Shown here: positions 6,554 through 14,204 of the stretch, in pieces
Position numbering within the stretch: position 1 is the stretch's first letter
Layout of the letters: each line of letters starts with the position of its first letter
From: an uncultured Lachnospiraceae bacterium
GTDB taxonomy: Bacteria > Bacillota > Clostridia > Lachnospirales > Lachnospiraceae
NCBI GenBank assembly: GCA_946566415.1
Contig: CAMNWW010000011.1
Location: 1-20,173 of the forward strand
Direction of reading: 5' to 3'
DNA length: 20,173 nucleotides
Made by a program: the position numbers and the translations under genes
Notes under the pieces: generated by a model
Told to the model about the DNA's origin: nothing
What the model saw: only the letters and a program-made list of their open reading frames with translations
Database searches by the model: none

Positions 6554-7240
6554 ATGAATATATTGATTGTAGATGACGAGCGGGAAATTGCAGATATCGT
6601 GGAACTGTATCTCCAGAATGAATACCGTATTTTTAAATTCTATACAGGCGGGGAAGCCCTCGCTTGTATAGAAAATACAAAGATCGATCTGGCGGTCCTG
6701 GACGTTATGCTTCCCGATATCGACGGATTTGCCATTCTGCGGAAAATTCGGGAGAAATATACATTCCCGGTGATTATGCTGACGGCAAAGACGGAATATC
6801 TGGACAAGATCACGGGCCTTACCATGGGGGCGGACGACTATATTCCCAAGCCGTTCAATCCACTGGAATTGGTGGCACGGGTTAAAGCGCAGCTCCGCCG
6901 TTATACCCAGTATAACGACAACACGAAGGAAACGGGCGATATTATCGACTTCGGAGGGCTTTTTTTGAACAGGGAGTCGCATGAATGCGTGTATAATGAA
7001 CAGTCCTTGACGCTCACGCCCATTGAGTTTGATATTTTATGGATGCTCTGCGAGAATCGCGGGAAGGTTGTTAGCTCCGAGAAACTTTTTGAATCTGTCT
7101 GGCATGAAAACTACTATAAGAACAGTAACAATACAGTGATGGTACATATCCGGCACCTGCGGGAAAAGATGAGCGGGCCGACCGGAAAATCGGATCTGAT
7201 CAAGACCGTATGGGGAGTTGGGTATAAGATTGAAGAATAA
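6554..7240 (+). CDS. OmpR/VanR-type response regulator
   Basis: This 228-residue two-domain regulator has a receiver domain (about 1-115) with the acidic pair Asp7/Asp8, phosphoacceptor Asp50 in LAVLDVMLPDIDGF, Thr77 in VIMLTAKT and Lys99 in YIPKPFNP. The C-terminal winged-helix DNA-binding domain (about 130-228) has the LTLTPIEFDILWMLCENRGKVVS segment and ends with HIRHLREKM and KTVWGVGYKIEE. The overall style, including the YTQYND linker, is close to VanR/VncR-type regulators. Phosphorylated by the kinase encoded next, it would bind DNA and control target genes, possibly the operon it begins. The ATG follows AAGGAGACAGGGT. Its 3' end overlaps the kinase gene. The signal and targets cannot be read from the sequence, and nothing here indicates glycopeptide-resistance enzymes nearby. 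Confidence 0.93.
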   Translation: MNILIVDDEREIADIVELYLQNEYRIFKFYTGGEALACIENTKIDLAVLDVMLPDIDGFAILRKIREKYTFPVIMLTAKTEYLDKITGLTMGADDYIPKPFNPLELVARVKAQLRRYTQYNDNTKETGDIIDFGGLFLNRESHECVYNEQSLTLTPIEFDILWMLCENRGKVVSSEKLFESVWHENYYKNSNNTVMVHIRHLREKMSGPTGKSDLIKTVWGVGYKIEE

Positions 7241-8465
7241 TTACCGGAAGTTGAAATTAAGCATTCTGCTCCAGACGGTATTTGTGACAGCCCTTACCGT
7301 ACTGGTAGGAGGAGTTATATTAGAATATGTGATCGACGGCGTGTATAATGACAGTTTTGCCAATATATTTGTAAAGGCCCTGCTGGATCTGAATGTCAGC
7401 GAGGAGACTGCGATCAATCTGTATTGGAGGCTGATCGGAGACAACAAGGTGTTCTTTATGATCCTTGGATTTCTGGCATTATTCTCGCTGTTTTTTTATG
7501 TAGCCCTCTCTAAGATGACGAAGTATCTGGATCAGGTAGGGGACGGTATTGAAAATATTCTTTCGGATTCTACGGAGCCGATCGAGTTGATTACAGAACT
7601 GAAACCTCTGGAAATCCGTTTGAATGAAATCAAGGATACGCTAAAGCGTCAGGAAAAGGAGGCGCAGGAGAATGAGCAGAAGAAGAACGACCTTGTGCTG
7701 TTTTTGGCGCACGATCTAAAAACCCCGCTTACGTCGGTGGTGGCTTATTTAAGCATGTTGGATGCTTATCCGGATATGTCGGAGGAAGAGCGGGCGCGCT
7801 ACACACATATTTCCCTGGAGAAAGCGACCCGTCTCGGGGAGCTGATCAGTGAATTTTTTGAAATTACCCGTTTCAACCTCCACGATATCGTGCTGGAAAT
7901 GGCAGAATTAAATCTGACGATGATGTTGGAGCAGATTGCGGACGAACTATACGGTGTATTGCAGGAGAAGCATCTCACCTGCCGCGTGGAGGCGGAGGAT
8001 GAGCTGATCATCGAGGGAGACGCGGATAAGCTGGCGAGGGTGTTTGACAATATTCTGCGGAATGCCATCGTATACTGCAGCGAAGGTTCGGAGCTTTTGA
8101 TCACAGCGCATAGGCTGAAAGAAGGGGTAGAGATCATATTTGAGAATGAGGGACACACGATTTCACCGGAAAATCTGGACAAGATTTTTGATAAATTTTA
8201 CCGGGCGGACGTATCGCGTTCCAGCAGTACCGGGGGAGCAGGCCTTGGACTTGCGATCGCCAAGGAGATTGTAGAACTGCACGGGGGGAATATTCTGGCG
8301 GAGAGTGAAGAGGGGAAGACCCGTTTTGTCGTGACATTACCTCCGCCTGACGAGAAAGGGGAGAAAAAGGATGAAGTTCATGCACATAGCAGACGTCCAT
8401 CTGGGGGCAAGTCCGGACGCAGGAAGGGCATACAGCGCAGACCGCGGCGTGGAGCTGTGGGATAG
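7218..8465 (+). CDS. VanS-type membrane sensor histidine kinase, with unusual C-terminal extension
   Basis: This is a membrane histidine kinase. Two hydrophobic segments (about 14-36 and 77-97) enclose a short extracytoplasmic part of about 40 residues. A linker helix leads to the H-box VLFLAHDLKTPLTS with phospho-accepting His165. The ATPase domain follows, with the N-box DNILRNAIVYC (Asn278, Asn282), the F-box IFDKFYRAD and the G2 loop GGAGLGLAIAK. The natural end should fall just after RFVVTLPP (about 376). Instead the frame continues for about 40 basic residues and overlaps the next gene by 95 bp. A one-base shift in the AAAGGGGAGAAAAAGG stretch would give the usual ATGA stop/start overlap at 8371-8374. 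The start is uncertain: TTG at 7218 or TTG at 7230, both overlapping the regulator gene. Confidence 0.9.
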   Translation: MGIRLKNNYRKLKLSILLQTVFVTALTVLVGGVILEYVIDGVYNDSFANIFVKALLDLNVSEETAINLYWRLIGDNKVFFMILGFLALFSLFFYVALSKMTKYLDQVGDGIENILSDSTEPIELITELKPLEIRLNEIKDTLKRQEKEAQENEQKKNDLVLFLAHDLKTPLTSVVAYLSMLDAYPDMSEEERARYTHISLEKATRLGELISEFFEITRFNLHDIVLEMAELNLTMMLEQIADELYGVLQEKHLTCRVEAEDELIIEGDADKLARVFDNILRNAIVYCSEGSELLITAHRLKEGVEIIFENEGHTISPENLDKIFDKFYRADVSRSSSTGGAGLGLAIAKEIVELHGGNILAESEEGKTRFVVTLPPPDEKGEKKDEVHAHSRRPSGGKSGRRKGIQRRPRRGAVG

Positions 8466-9432
8466 TTTTGAACAGGCTTTAAAGGTCTGTGAAAAGGAGC
8501 AGGTGGACTTGCTCCTGATTGCGGGCGATCTGTTCCACCGCCAGCCTCTTCTTAGGGAATTGAAGGACGTGGATTATCTGTTTCAGAATCTAAGCCGTAC
8601 AAGGGTGGTGTTTATTGCAGGGAACCATGATTATTTGAAACCGTCTTCCTATTACATTGAATTTCCATGGAGCAAGAATGTGTACCCCCTTCTTAGCCCC
8701 GGACTTGGATGTGTAGAATTTCCAGAGATTGGTGTCTGCGTATATGGGCTGAGCTACGATAAGCGGGAGATTACGGAGCGTCTGTATGACGACGCATTTC
8801 CCGAAGGCCGTCAGTCCATCGAGATTCTTCTGGCTCACGGCGGGGACGAGAAGCATATCCCTGTCAATAAGGAAAAACTTCTGGCGCTGGGATATGATTA
8901 CATCGCGCTGGGGCATATCCACCGTCCGGCTAAGATCGCCGAAGACCGGATTTGCTACTCAGGCTCCCTGGAACCTACGGACAAGAACGATACAGGGCGC
9001 CACGGCTATATTCTTGGAACGATCGACAAAGGGAAGGTGAAGGCGAGCTTCGTGCCGTCCGCCCTGCGGGAATGTATTCACATGAACGTGGCTGTGGAGA
9101 AGGATATGGCGAATCTGGCCGTGAAAAAGCGCGTGGCGGACATGGTAGAAGCGCATGGCATCCAGAATATTTATAAGGTTACATTGACTGGATTTCGCCA
9201 GCCGGAGGTCCTGATCAATACGGAAAATATGGATCAATATGGAAATATATTAGAGATTGTGGACGCCACGGAACCGGCATATGATTTTGAGAAGCTTAAA
9301 AAGCAGAACGCGGATAATCTGCTGGGAAAATACATCGAGCATTTTGAGGACAGCCCTGAAGGGAGTATCGGGTATGAAGCATTATTTGAGGGAGTGCGCG
9401 CACTTCTTGCGACGAAAAGGGGAAGGCCATGA
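8371..9432 (+). CDS. yhaO: YhaO-like DNA repair exonuclease (SbcD/Mre11-type metallophosphoesterase)
   Basis: This 353-residue calcineurin-like phosphoesterase belongs to the Mre11/SbcD group, closest in style to Bacillus YhaO. The metal-binding motifs are complete: HIADVHLG (Asp8, His10), LLIAGDLFH (Asp53), FIAGNHDY (Asn85, His86), LLAHGG (His156) and GHIHRP (His182, His184). SGSLEPTDKNDTGRHGY follows the last histidines, as in other SbcD-type nucleases. These enzymes form a complex with a Rad50/SbcC-like ATPase and process DNA ends and hairpins; the ATPase is the next gene. The stop TGA overlaps its start as ATGA (9429-9432). The start ATG lies after GGGGAGAAAAAGG and inside the 3' end of the kinase frame. 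Confidence 0.93.
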   Translation: MKFMHIADVHLGASPDAGRAYSADRGVELWDSFEQALKVCEKEQVDLLLIAGDLFHRQPLLRELKDVDYLFQNLSRTRVVFIAGNHDYLKPSSYYIEFPWSKNVYPLLSPGLGCVEFPEIGVCVYGLSYDKREITERLYDDAFPEGRQSIEILLAHGGDEKHIPVNKEKLLALGYDYIALGHIHRPAKIAEDRICYSGSLEPTDKNDTGRHGYILGTIDKGKVKASFVPSALRECIHMNVAVEKDMANLAVKKRVADMVEAHGIQNIYKVTLTGFRQPEVLINTENMDQYGNILEIVDATEPAYDFEKLKKQNADNLLGKYIEHFEDSPEGSIGYEALFEGVRALLATKRGRP

Positions 9433-10962
9433 AAATTAATTCACTGGAACTGAAGAATTTCGGCAGATTTACAGAGAAAGAGATCAGCTTCACAGACGGA
9501 ATCAATTTAATTTACGGTGAGAATGAGTCCGGTAAATCGACAGTCCATGTTTTTTTGAAAGGAATGCTGTTTGGAATGGCCCGGGGGCGGGGGCGCGCCG
9601 CCGCGTCGGATACTTTCAGCCAGTACGAGCCGTGGGAGAACCCGGTCTGTTATGCCGGGAAGCTGCGCTTTTGGTGCGGCGGGAGAAATTTTTGCCTGGA
9701 GCGGCATTTTGGGAAGCATACAAAAGGGGCGTCTTTGTTCTGTGAGGACGACGGGGAAGAAATGTCTGTGGAACAGGGAGATCTGGAAATGCTTTTGGGC
9801 GAAATAGGAGAAAACGACTATGAAAACACGGTTTCCGTCGGGCAGCTTAAGACGGCGGTGGGGACATCGCTTGCAGCAGAGTTAAAGGACTATGCCGTAA
9901 ATTATTATGCTGCAAGGAGCAGCGAGATTCGGATTGAGAGGGCGAAGGATGCGCTTAAGGAACGGAAGAGAGAGCTGGAACGGGAAATGAAAAAGTCCAG
10001 TACTAAGAAGCAGGAAAGACGGAACCGGATCGAGCAGGAAGCTTCCTATATATGGAGGGATATGAGGCGCCTGGAGAAAGAACTGTCCCAGGATGAGGAG
10101 GAAAGGGACGCCTGCCGGCAGAGCCTCAGTGAGAAAGAGGAAGAAATGCACGCCAGAATGGTAAGGGAAGAACAGGAGGGACGGTTCGACAGTTGGCGTA
10201 TCCATCCGGGCAGTGATCCTGTCATTTCTTTTATTCCATCGTCCGTGGAATTTTCTGGTCGCAGTGGTAGTAGCGCTCGCGGAAGGGCTGTATATCTGGA
10301 ACTGCCTGAAAGACGGGAGACGCAAGAGGGCGCAGGCCGTTCAGAAGGAGGAAAAAGAGATCCTCGAGCTTTCGGAGACGCTTAAGCGGCATAACTGGGC
10401 CTTGGAAAAACAGAATGAAGATTACAGGGAAAAGAAAGTACAGTATGAGAACCTTAAGGAGCAGTTGGAGGAACTGGACGAGACGGACGAGGAGTATAAT
10501 CGGTTCGAGAAGCGGCATAAGGCGTTAGACTTGGCGGCAGAAACGATATGCGCGATTTCCGCCGATATGCAGTCGCAGATGGAAAAAGATTTTAATAAAC
10601 GCATTTCTGAAATAATGGAGCAAGTCACGGCAGGAAAATATGAGAAAGTCTGGGCGGATGAGAATCTGGATATCCATGTGCTTGAGGGCGGGCGCAGGAT
10701 CCCGCTCTATCAGCTCAGTAGAGGAACGATAGAACAGGTTTACCTGGCTCTGCGTCTGGCGGCGTCGGAACTATTGTGCGAGGAGAGGATGCCGCTTATT
10801 CTTGACGATACCTTCGCTTATTATGATGACTTCCGCTTGAAAAATGTACTGGCGTTTTTAGCGGATTATCCCGCCCAGATCATCATCCTGACATGCTGCA
10901 AAAGGGAAGAGGGGGCGCTGACTGAGCTGGGGATACCGTTCCATAAGATATGTATGGGATAG
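9429..10962 (+). pseudogene. yhaN: YhaN-like (SbcC/Rad50-type) ATPase, frameshifted
   Basis: Two frames together encode one Rad50/SbcC-like protein of about 510 residues. The first (9429-10385 if read to its own stop) has the N-terminal KINSLELKNFGRF and Walker A motif YGENESGKST (residues 30-38), then a coiled coil. The second (stop at 10962) continues with a hydrophobic pair of segments, more coiled coil, the ABC signature LSRGTIEQVYLALRLA and the Walker B LILDDTFAYYDD. Homology crosses between frames near 10206-10212. Removing one G from the GGG at 10208-10210 restores a continuous reading RIHPAVILSFLLFHRPW. So there is an apparent +1 insertion in a short G run: a true mutation, a sequencing error or, less likely, programmed shifting. 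It is shorter than Bacillus YhaN (about 960 residues). It is translationally coupled to the YhaO-like nuclease upstream. Confidence 0.85.
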
Positions 10963-10963
10963 G

Positions 10964-11665
10964 CTACTTTTTCTTCATCAGGATGACCCACATAAAGTCC
11001 TTGCCGAATACAGCCGGATCCGAGGACTCTTTCATTTTACGGAACTCAATAATGCGGAAATAATTCTCCAGGATTTTCTTGATTTTGTATTCCGAAAATC
11101 CCAGTCCCCCGTGCATGGACCGATCCCGGTATACGTCATAGTCGGAGACGTTTGCGCCGCCGTCCAGGTTAAAGCAGGTCATAAGGAAATATCCGCCGTC
11201 CTTTAGATAATTTTGTACGCGGGTCAGATACTGTTCCCGCCGGTGCGGTTTGATGTGGTGGAAGCATCCACTGTCGAGGACGAGATCGAAACTTTGAGGC
11301 TCGGCGGCGTATTCAAATAAAGATACGCAGTGAAACTTCGGAGGATTGCCGCATTTGGCGGAGAGTTCGTTTGCCCAGCCTATAGATTCTTCCGAGATAT
11401 CGATTCCGGCGGCGCAAAATCCCTGCGCTGCCAGATAGCGCGAATTTCTGCCGTTTCCGCAGCCGATATCCAGGGACTTCCCGGTGGAGAAGAGGTGTTT
11501 TTGACAGTAGTCGACCAGCTCCTCGTCAGGGATATCTTTAAAAAAGGGGATCGATTTATTCCGGTCGGAATAAAAGGCATCCCACCACTTGTCATCCCTT
11601 CGTTCCAAAAGTGTGTCGAGCATGTCCAGGGTATCCGACTGAGTGACGATAATTTCATGGTTCAT
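10964..11665 (-). CDS. Class I SAM-dependent methyltransferase
   Basis: This 233-residue protein has a Rossmann-type methyltransferase domain. Motif I, SLDIGCGNGRNSRYLA (about 64-79), binds S-adenosylmethionine. GIDIS (Asp89) matches the acidic residue after strand 2, followed by FDLVLDSGCFHHI (motif IV region) and LKDGGYFLMTCF. The N-terminal DKWWDAFYSDRNKSIPFF segment resembles small-molecule methyltransferases of the Tellurite/TehB-like and methyltransferase-11/25 groups, so the substrate is probably a small compound, but I cannot name it. The ATG has AGGAGG eight bases upstream. It lies 31 bp behind the LysR gene on the same strand and is probably co-transcribed with it. Its stop is separated by one base from that of the convergent YhaN-like gene, with no visible terminator between. 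Confidence 0.88.
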   Translation of the reverse strand: MNHEIIVTQSDTLDMLDTLLERRDDKWWDAFYSDRNKSIPFFKDIPDEELVDYCQKHLFSTGKSLDIGCGNGRNSRYLAAQGFCAAGIDISEESIGWANELSAKCGNPPKFHCVSLFEYAAEPQSFDLVLDSGCFHHIKPHRREQYLTRVQNYLKDGGYFLMTCFNLDGGANVSDYDVYRDRSMHGGLGFSEYKIKKILENYFRIIEFRKMKESSDPAVFGKDFMWVILMKKK

Positions 11666-11696
11666 CTGGGGGTCCTCCTGTCTTTTTGTTTGGGGA

Positions 11697-12590
11697 TCAT
11701 TCGACCCGAATCGGGATATTCTGCGCCAGATCCAGGAAGGAAGCTGTTTCTCTTGTCATCCATTTATCTTTGTGATATAAGATCTGCCTCCACACCTGCA
11801 GATGGTAGTCCGATACATCGAGCTGTACAAGCCTGCCTAGCTCCAGCCCTCTCTGCACGATGAATGCAGGCAGAAAGGATACCCCAAGGTTGTGCAAAAG
11901 CTGCTTTACGATAAATTCAGTGCTCCCTGTTTCAAGGAAAGGATGAAGCTTTTTGCCGACCGACGCCAGATGCTGTTCCAGGAGATATCGGTAGCTGGCG
12001 TCCTTTTCCGTGGCGATAAAGGGCTGGGAGATCACTTCGTCAAGAGTGAGATTCTTTTTTGCGGCGAGAGGATTTTCCGGGGAGGCCACAAAAATCACCT
12101 CCTCAGGCTCTTCGAGGACTTTGACCCATTTGTTGCTGTGCATAGGCCGATCCAGAAAATATACGATATCAATTACATTTCTATTAACCATATTCAGGAG
12201 AACTTCCGGAGAATCAGTGATAATATTGATACTTACCTTTGGAAAAAGGCGATGGTATTCCCGAAGAAGGGCGGGGAATATAGAGGAGCAGATGGACTCG
12301 ATCGTCCCAATACAAAGCTTTCCTGTCAGTTCCCGAGAATCTGATACCGCCTCTTTCGCGTGAGTAATATCATTTATGATCTGGGAAGCGTATTCGTAAA
12401 AAACAGCGCCCTGGTGGGTGAGGGTGATCTGCTTCCCGATCCGGTCGAAAAGATGGACGCCAAGCTCTTTTTCCAGGTGCTTTACCTGGATAGTTACAGC
12501 CGCCTGGGTGTAACCGAGCTGCTCCGCCGCTCTGGAAAAACTTTTCAGTTTTGCGACGTAAAGAAAGGTTTTAATTTCCCTGATCTCCAT
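11697..12590 (-). CDS. LysR-family transcriptional regulator
   Basis: This 297-residue regulator has the standard LysR layout. An N-terminal winged helix-turn-helix (about 1-60) reads EIKTFLYVAKLKSFSRAAEQLGYTQAAVTIQVKHLEKELG followed by LFDRIGKQITLTHQG. An effector-binding domain (about 90-297) begins GKLCIGTIESICSSIFPALL. The first helix-turn-helix residues and length are typical. LysR proteins usually act on the divergently transcribed neighbour and respond to a small co-inducer. Here the divergent neighbour is the peptide-type ABC importer operon starting at 12773, so that is the likely target, with the methyltransferase downstream. The ATG follows GGAGG at 12598-12602 (minus strand). The effector cannot be inferred. 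Confidence 0.93.
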   Translation of the reverse strand: MEIREIKTFLYVAKLKSFSRAAEQLGYTQAAVTIQVKHLEKELGVHLFDRIGKQITLTHQGAVFYEYASQIINDITHAKEAVSDSRELTGKLCIGTIESICSSIFPALLREYHRLFPKVSINIITDSPEVLLNMVNRNVIDIVYFLDRPMHSNKWVKVLEEPEEVIFVASPENPLAAKKNLTLDEVISQPFIATEKDASYRYLLEQHLASVGKKLHPFLETGSTEFIVKQLLHNLGVSFLPAFIVQRGLELGRLVQLDVSDYHLQVWRQILYHKDKWMTRETASFLDLAQNIPIRVE

Positions 12591-12660
12591 AAATACACCT
12601 CCATGGGATTTTGTTCAAAGTGCATAAATTATTTTTAACAATATGATTAAAAAAATAAAA

Positions 12661-12689
12661 TTTACATTAATATAATCCTATGGTACACT
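12661..12689 (+). promoter_or_regulatory. Promoter of the peptide ABC importer operon, in the LysR divergent region
   Basis: TTTACA (12661-12666) and TACACT (12684-12689) are 17 bp apart, and TGG directly before the latter gives an extended -10. The start site would leave an untranslated leader of about 75 nt before the ATG at 12773. The very AT-rich stretch 12625-12680 between this promoter and the LysR gene is the likely place of LysR binding. I could not pin down a clear T-N11-A pair or a good promoter for the LysR gene itself. Confidence 0.6.
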
Positions 12690-12772
12690 TATTGAATAAA
12701 GAAATCAAGTGGAAACGCTCCGTCTTTTGGCGAAATCCACAAAAGTCTACTTATCACAAAAGAGGTGAAGAG

Positions 12773-14185
12773 ATGAAGGGTAAAAAAATGAAAGACACAT
12801 TTGCAAGAATGTACCGCAGCCCGCAGTACCGTATCTGGCTGTGGATTCTTGGCTTCTTCACAATGCTGGCGACGTATATTACCTATAAGTCGAAAAAGGG
12901 TAAGGATACGTTCGCAAAGGTAAAGGAAGAGCTGAGAGGCAGGCAAGAGCTGCAGGATCAGAAGGAAAAATTCTATCAGGACGCCTTGGTTCAAGTCAGA
13001 AAGAAAAATGAATATTTCAAAAAAACTGTATCAGACAGTGAAGTAGAAAAACAGGCAAAGGCGATCGCTGAAAGGAATTTTGAGCAGCTTTTGCAGGACA
13101 AGGCGCAAGAGAAAGCAGAGATGCAGGGCGTACAGGAAATTACTGTGGCTTCCTGCTATGCGGCTCTTATCGGCAATCCGGTGTTTATGATCGTTTCGAT
13201 TATACTGTCATTTCCAATGTATATCTTGATGATATTATTCATGCGTCCGATTGCAAAATATGTTACAGAACGTCTGTTTTTAATGATCTTTGTTCTCTTT
13301 GGCGTGACATGGCTTGTGTTTACCATCCTCTATATTGCTCCGATGGATCCCGCGCTGAATATTCTAGGGCAGACGGCTACACAAGAACAGATCGACAGCT
13401 TCAGGCATATTTATGGTCTTGACCAGCCCTATCTTACACAGCTTGTCAATACCTTCAAGAACCTGATCACATTTGATCTTGGCAATGCCTACCAGGGGAA
13501 CGAGCCTGTTATGACTGCTATTATGGCGAAATTCCCGATTACCATGCAGGTAACGTTTTCTTCCATGATCGTTGCGCTTATCATCTCGATCCCGGCAGGT
13601 ATTATTTCCGCGATTAAACCGTATTCTTCTTTTGATTATATCGCTATGTTTATCGCGCTTTTGGGACTTTCAATCCCGAACTTCTGGCTTGGTCTTATGA
13701 TGATTCTTGCAATTTCTGTCAATCTGGGACTTTTGCCTGCAAGTTTCCAGCCGGGGAACTGGATGACGCTTATCATGCCGGCTATTGTCGTCGGTACGGG
13801 TATGTCGGCCTCGATAGCCCGTATGACAAGGTCGTCCATGCTGGAAGTAAAGACCTCCGACTATGTCCTGACGGCACGCGCAAAAGGACTTCCGGAGAAG
13901 AAGGTCGTGTTAAAGCATATTTTGGGGAATGCTATGATTCCGATCATCACGATGGTTGGTATGTCTTTCGGTAACCTGATGGGCGGCGCTGCCGTTACAG
14001 AGAAGGTTTTCAACATTAACGGTATTGGCTCCTATATTGTGGCAAAGCAGTCGATTCCGGATATCCCGGTCGTACTGGCCGGCGTTGTATACATATCCTT
14101 CGTGGTCTCGCTGCTGAACCTGATCGTCGATATACTGTATGCATTTATCGACCCGCGTATTAAATCGAAAATGAAAAATTACTAA
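12773..14185 (+). CDS. oppB: Peptide/nickel ABC importer permease (OppB/DppB type) with long N-terminal extension
   Basis: This 470-residue protein has a C-terminal 300 residues (from about 165) that form a normal OppB/DppB permease: first helix RLFLMIFVLFGVTWLVFTILYIAP, then the segment DPALNILGQTATQEQIDSFRHIYGLDQP, and the EAA-type ATPase-contact loop around SDYVLTARAKGLPEKKVVLKHI. In front of it lies an unusual region: a membrane segment (about 21-38), a highly charged probable coiled coil (about 45-118, many K/E/Q), and a second membrane segment (about 136-157). Typical OppB has about 300-340 residues, so some 160 are extra. I chose ATG 12773 (AGAGGTGA upstream) over the in-frame ATG at 12680, because that one overlaps the promoter. 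It works with the following permease to form the membrane channel. Confidence 0.92.
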   Translation: MKGKKMKDTFARMYRSPQYRIWLWILGFFTMLATYITYKSKKGKDTFAKVKEELRGRQELQDQKEKFYQDALVQVRKKNEYFKKTVSDSEVEKQAKAIAERNFEQLLQDKAQEKAEMQGVQEITVASCYAALIGNPVFMIVSIILSFPMYILMILFMRPIAKYVTERLFLMIFVLFGVTWLVFTILYIAPMDPALNILGQTATQEQIDSFRHIYGLDQPYLTQLVNTFKNLITFDLGNAYQGNEPVMTAIMAKFPITMQVTFSSMIVALIISIPAGIISAIKPYSSFDYIAMFIALLGLSIPNFWLGLMMILAISVNLGLLPASFQPGNWMTLIMPAIVVGTGMSASIARMTRSSMLEVKTSDYVLTARAKGLPEKKVVLKHILGNAMIPIITMVGMSFGNLMGGAAVTEKVFNINGIGSYIVAKQSIPDIPVVLAGVVYISFVVSLLNLIVDILYAFIDPRIKSKMKNY

Positions 14186-14204
14186 GAGAGGAGAGACGCT
14201 TAAA

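Noticed and set aside
6554..8465. Vancomycin resistance locus
   Set aside because: The regulator and kinase are VanR/VanS-like, but no vanHAX-type ligase, dehydrogenase or dipeptidase genes are nearby; the neighbours are DNA repair genes.
12680..12772. Upstream ATG at 12680 as start of the OppB-type permease
   Set aside because: It overlaps the predicted promoter and lacks a ribosome site; ATG 12773 has AGAGGTGA upstream.
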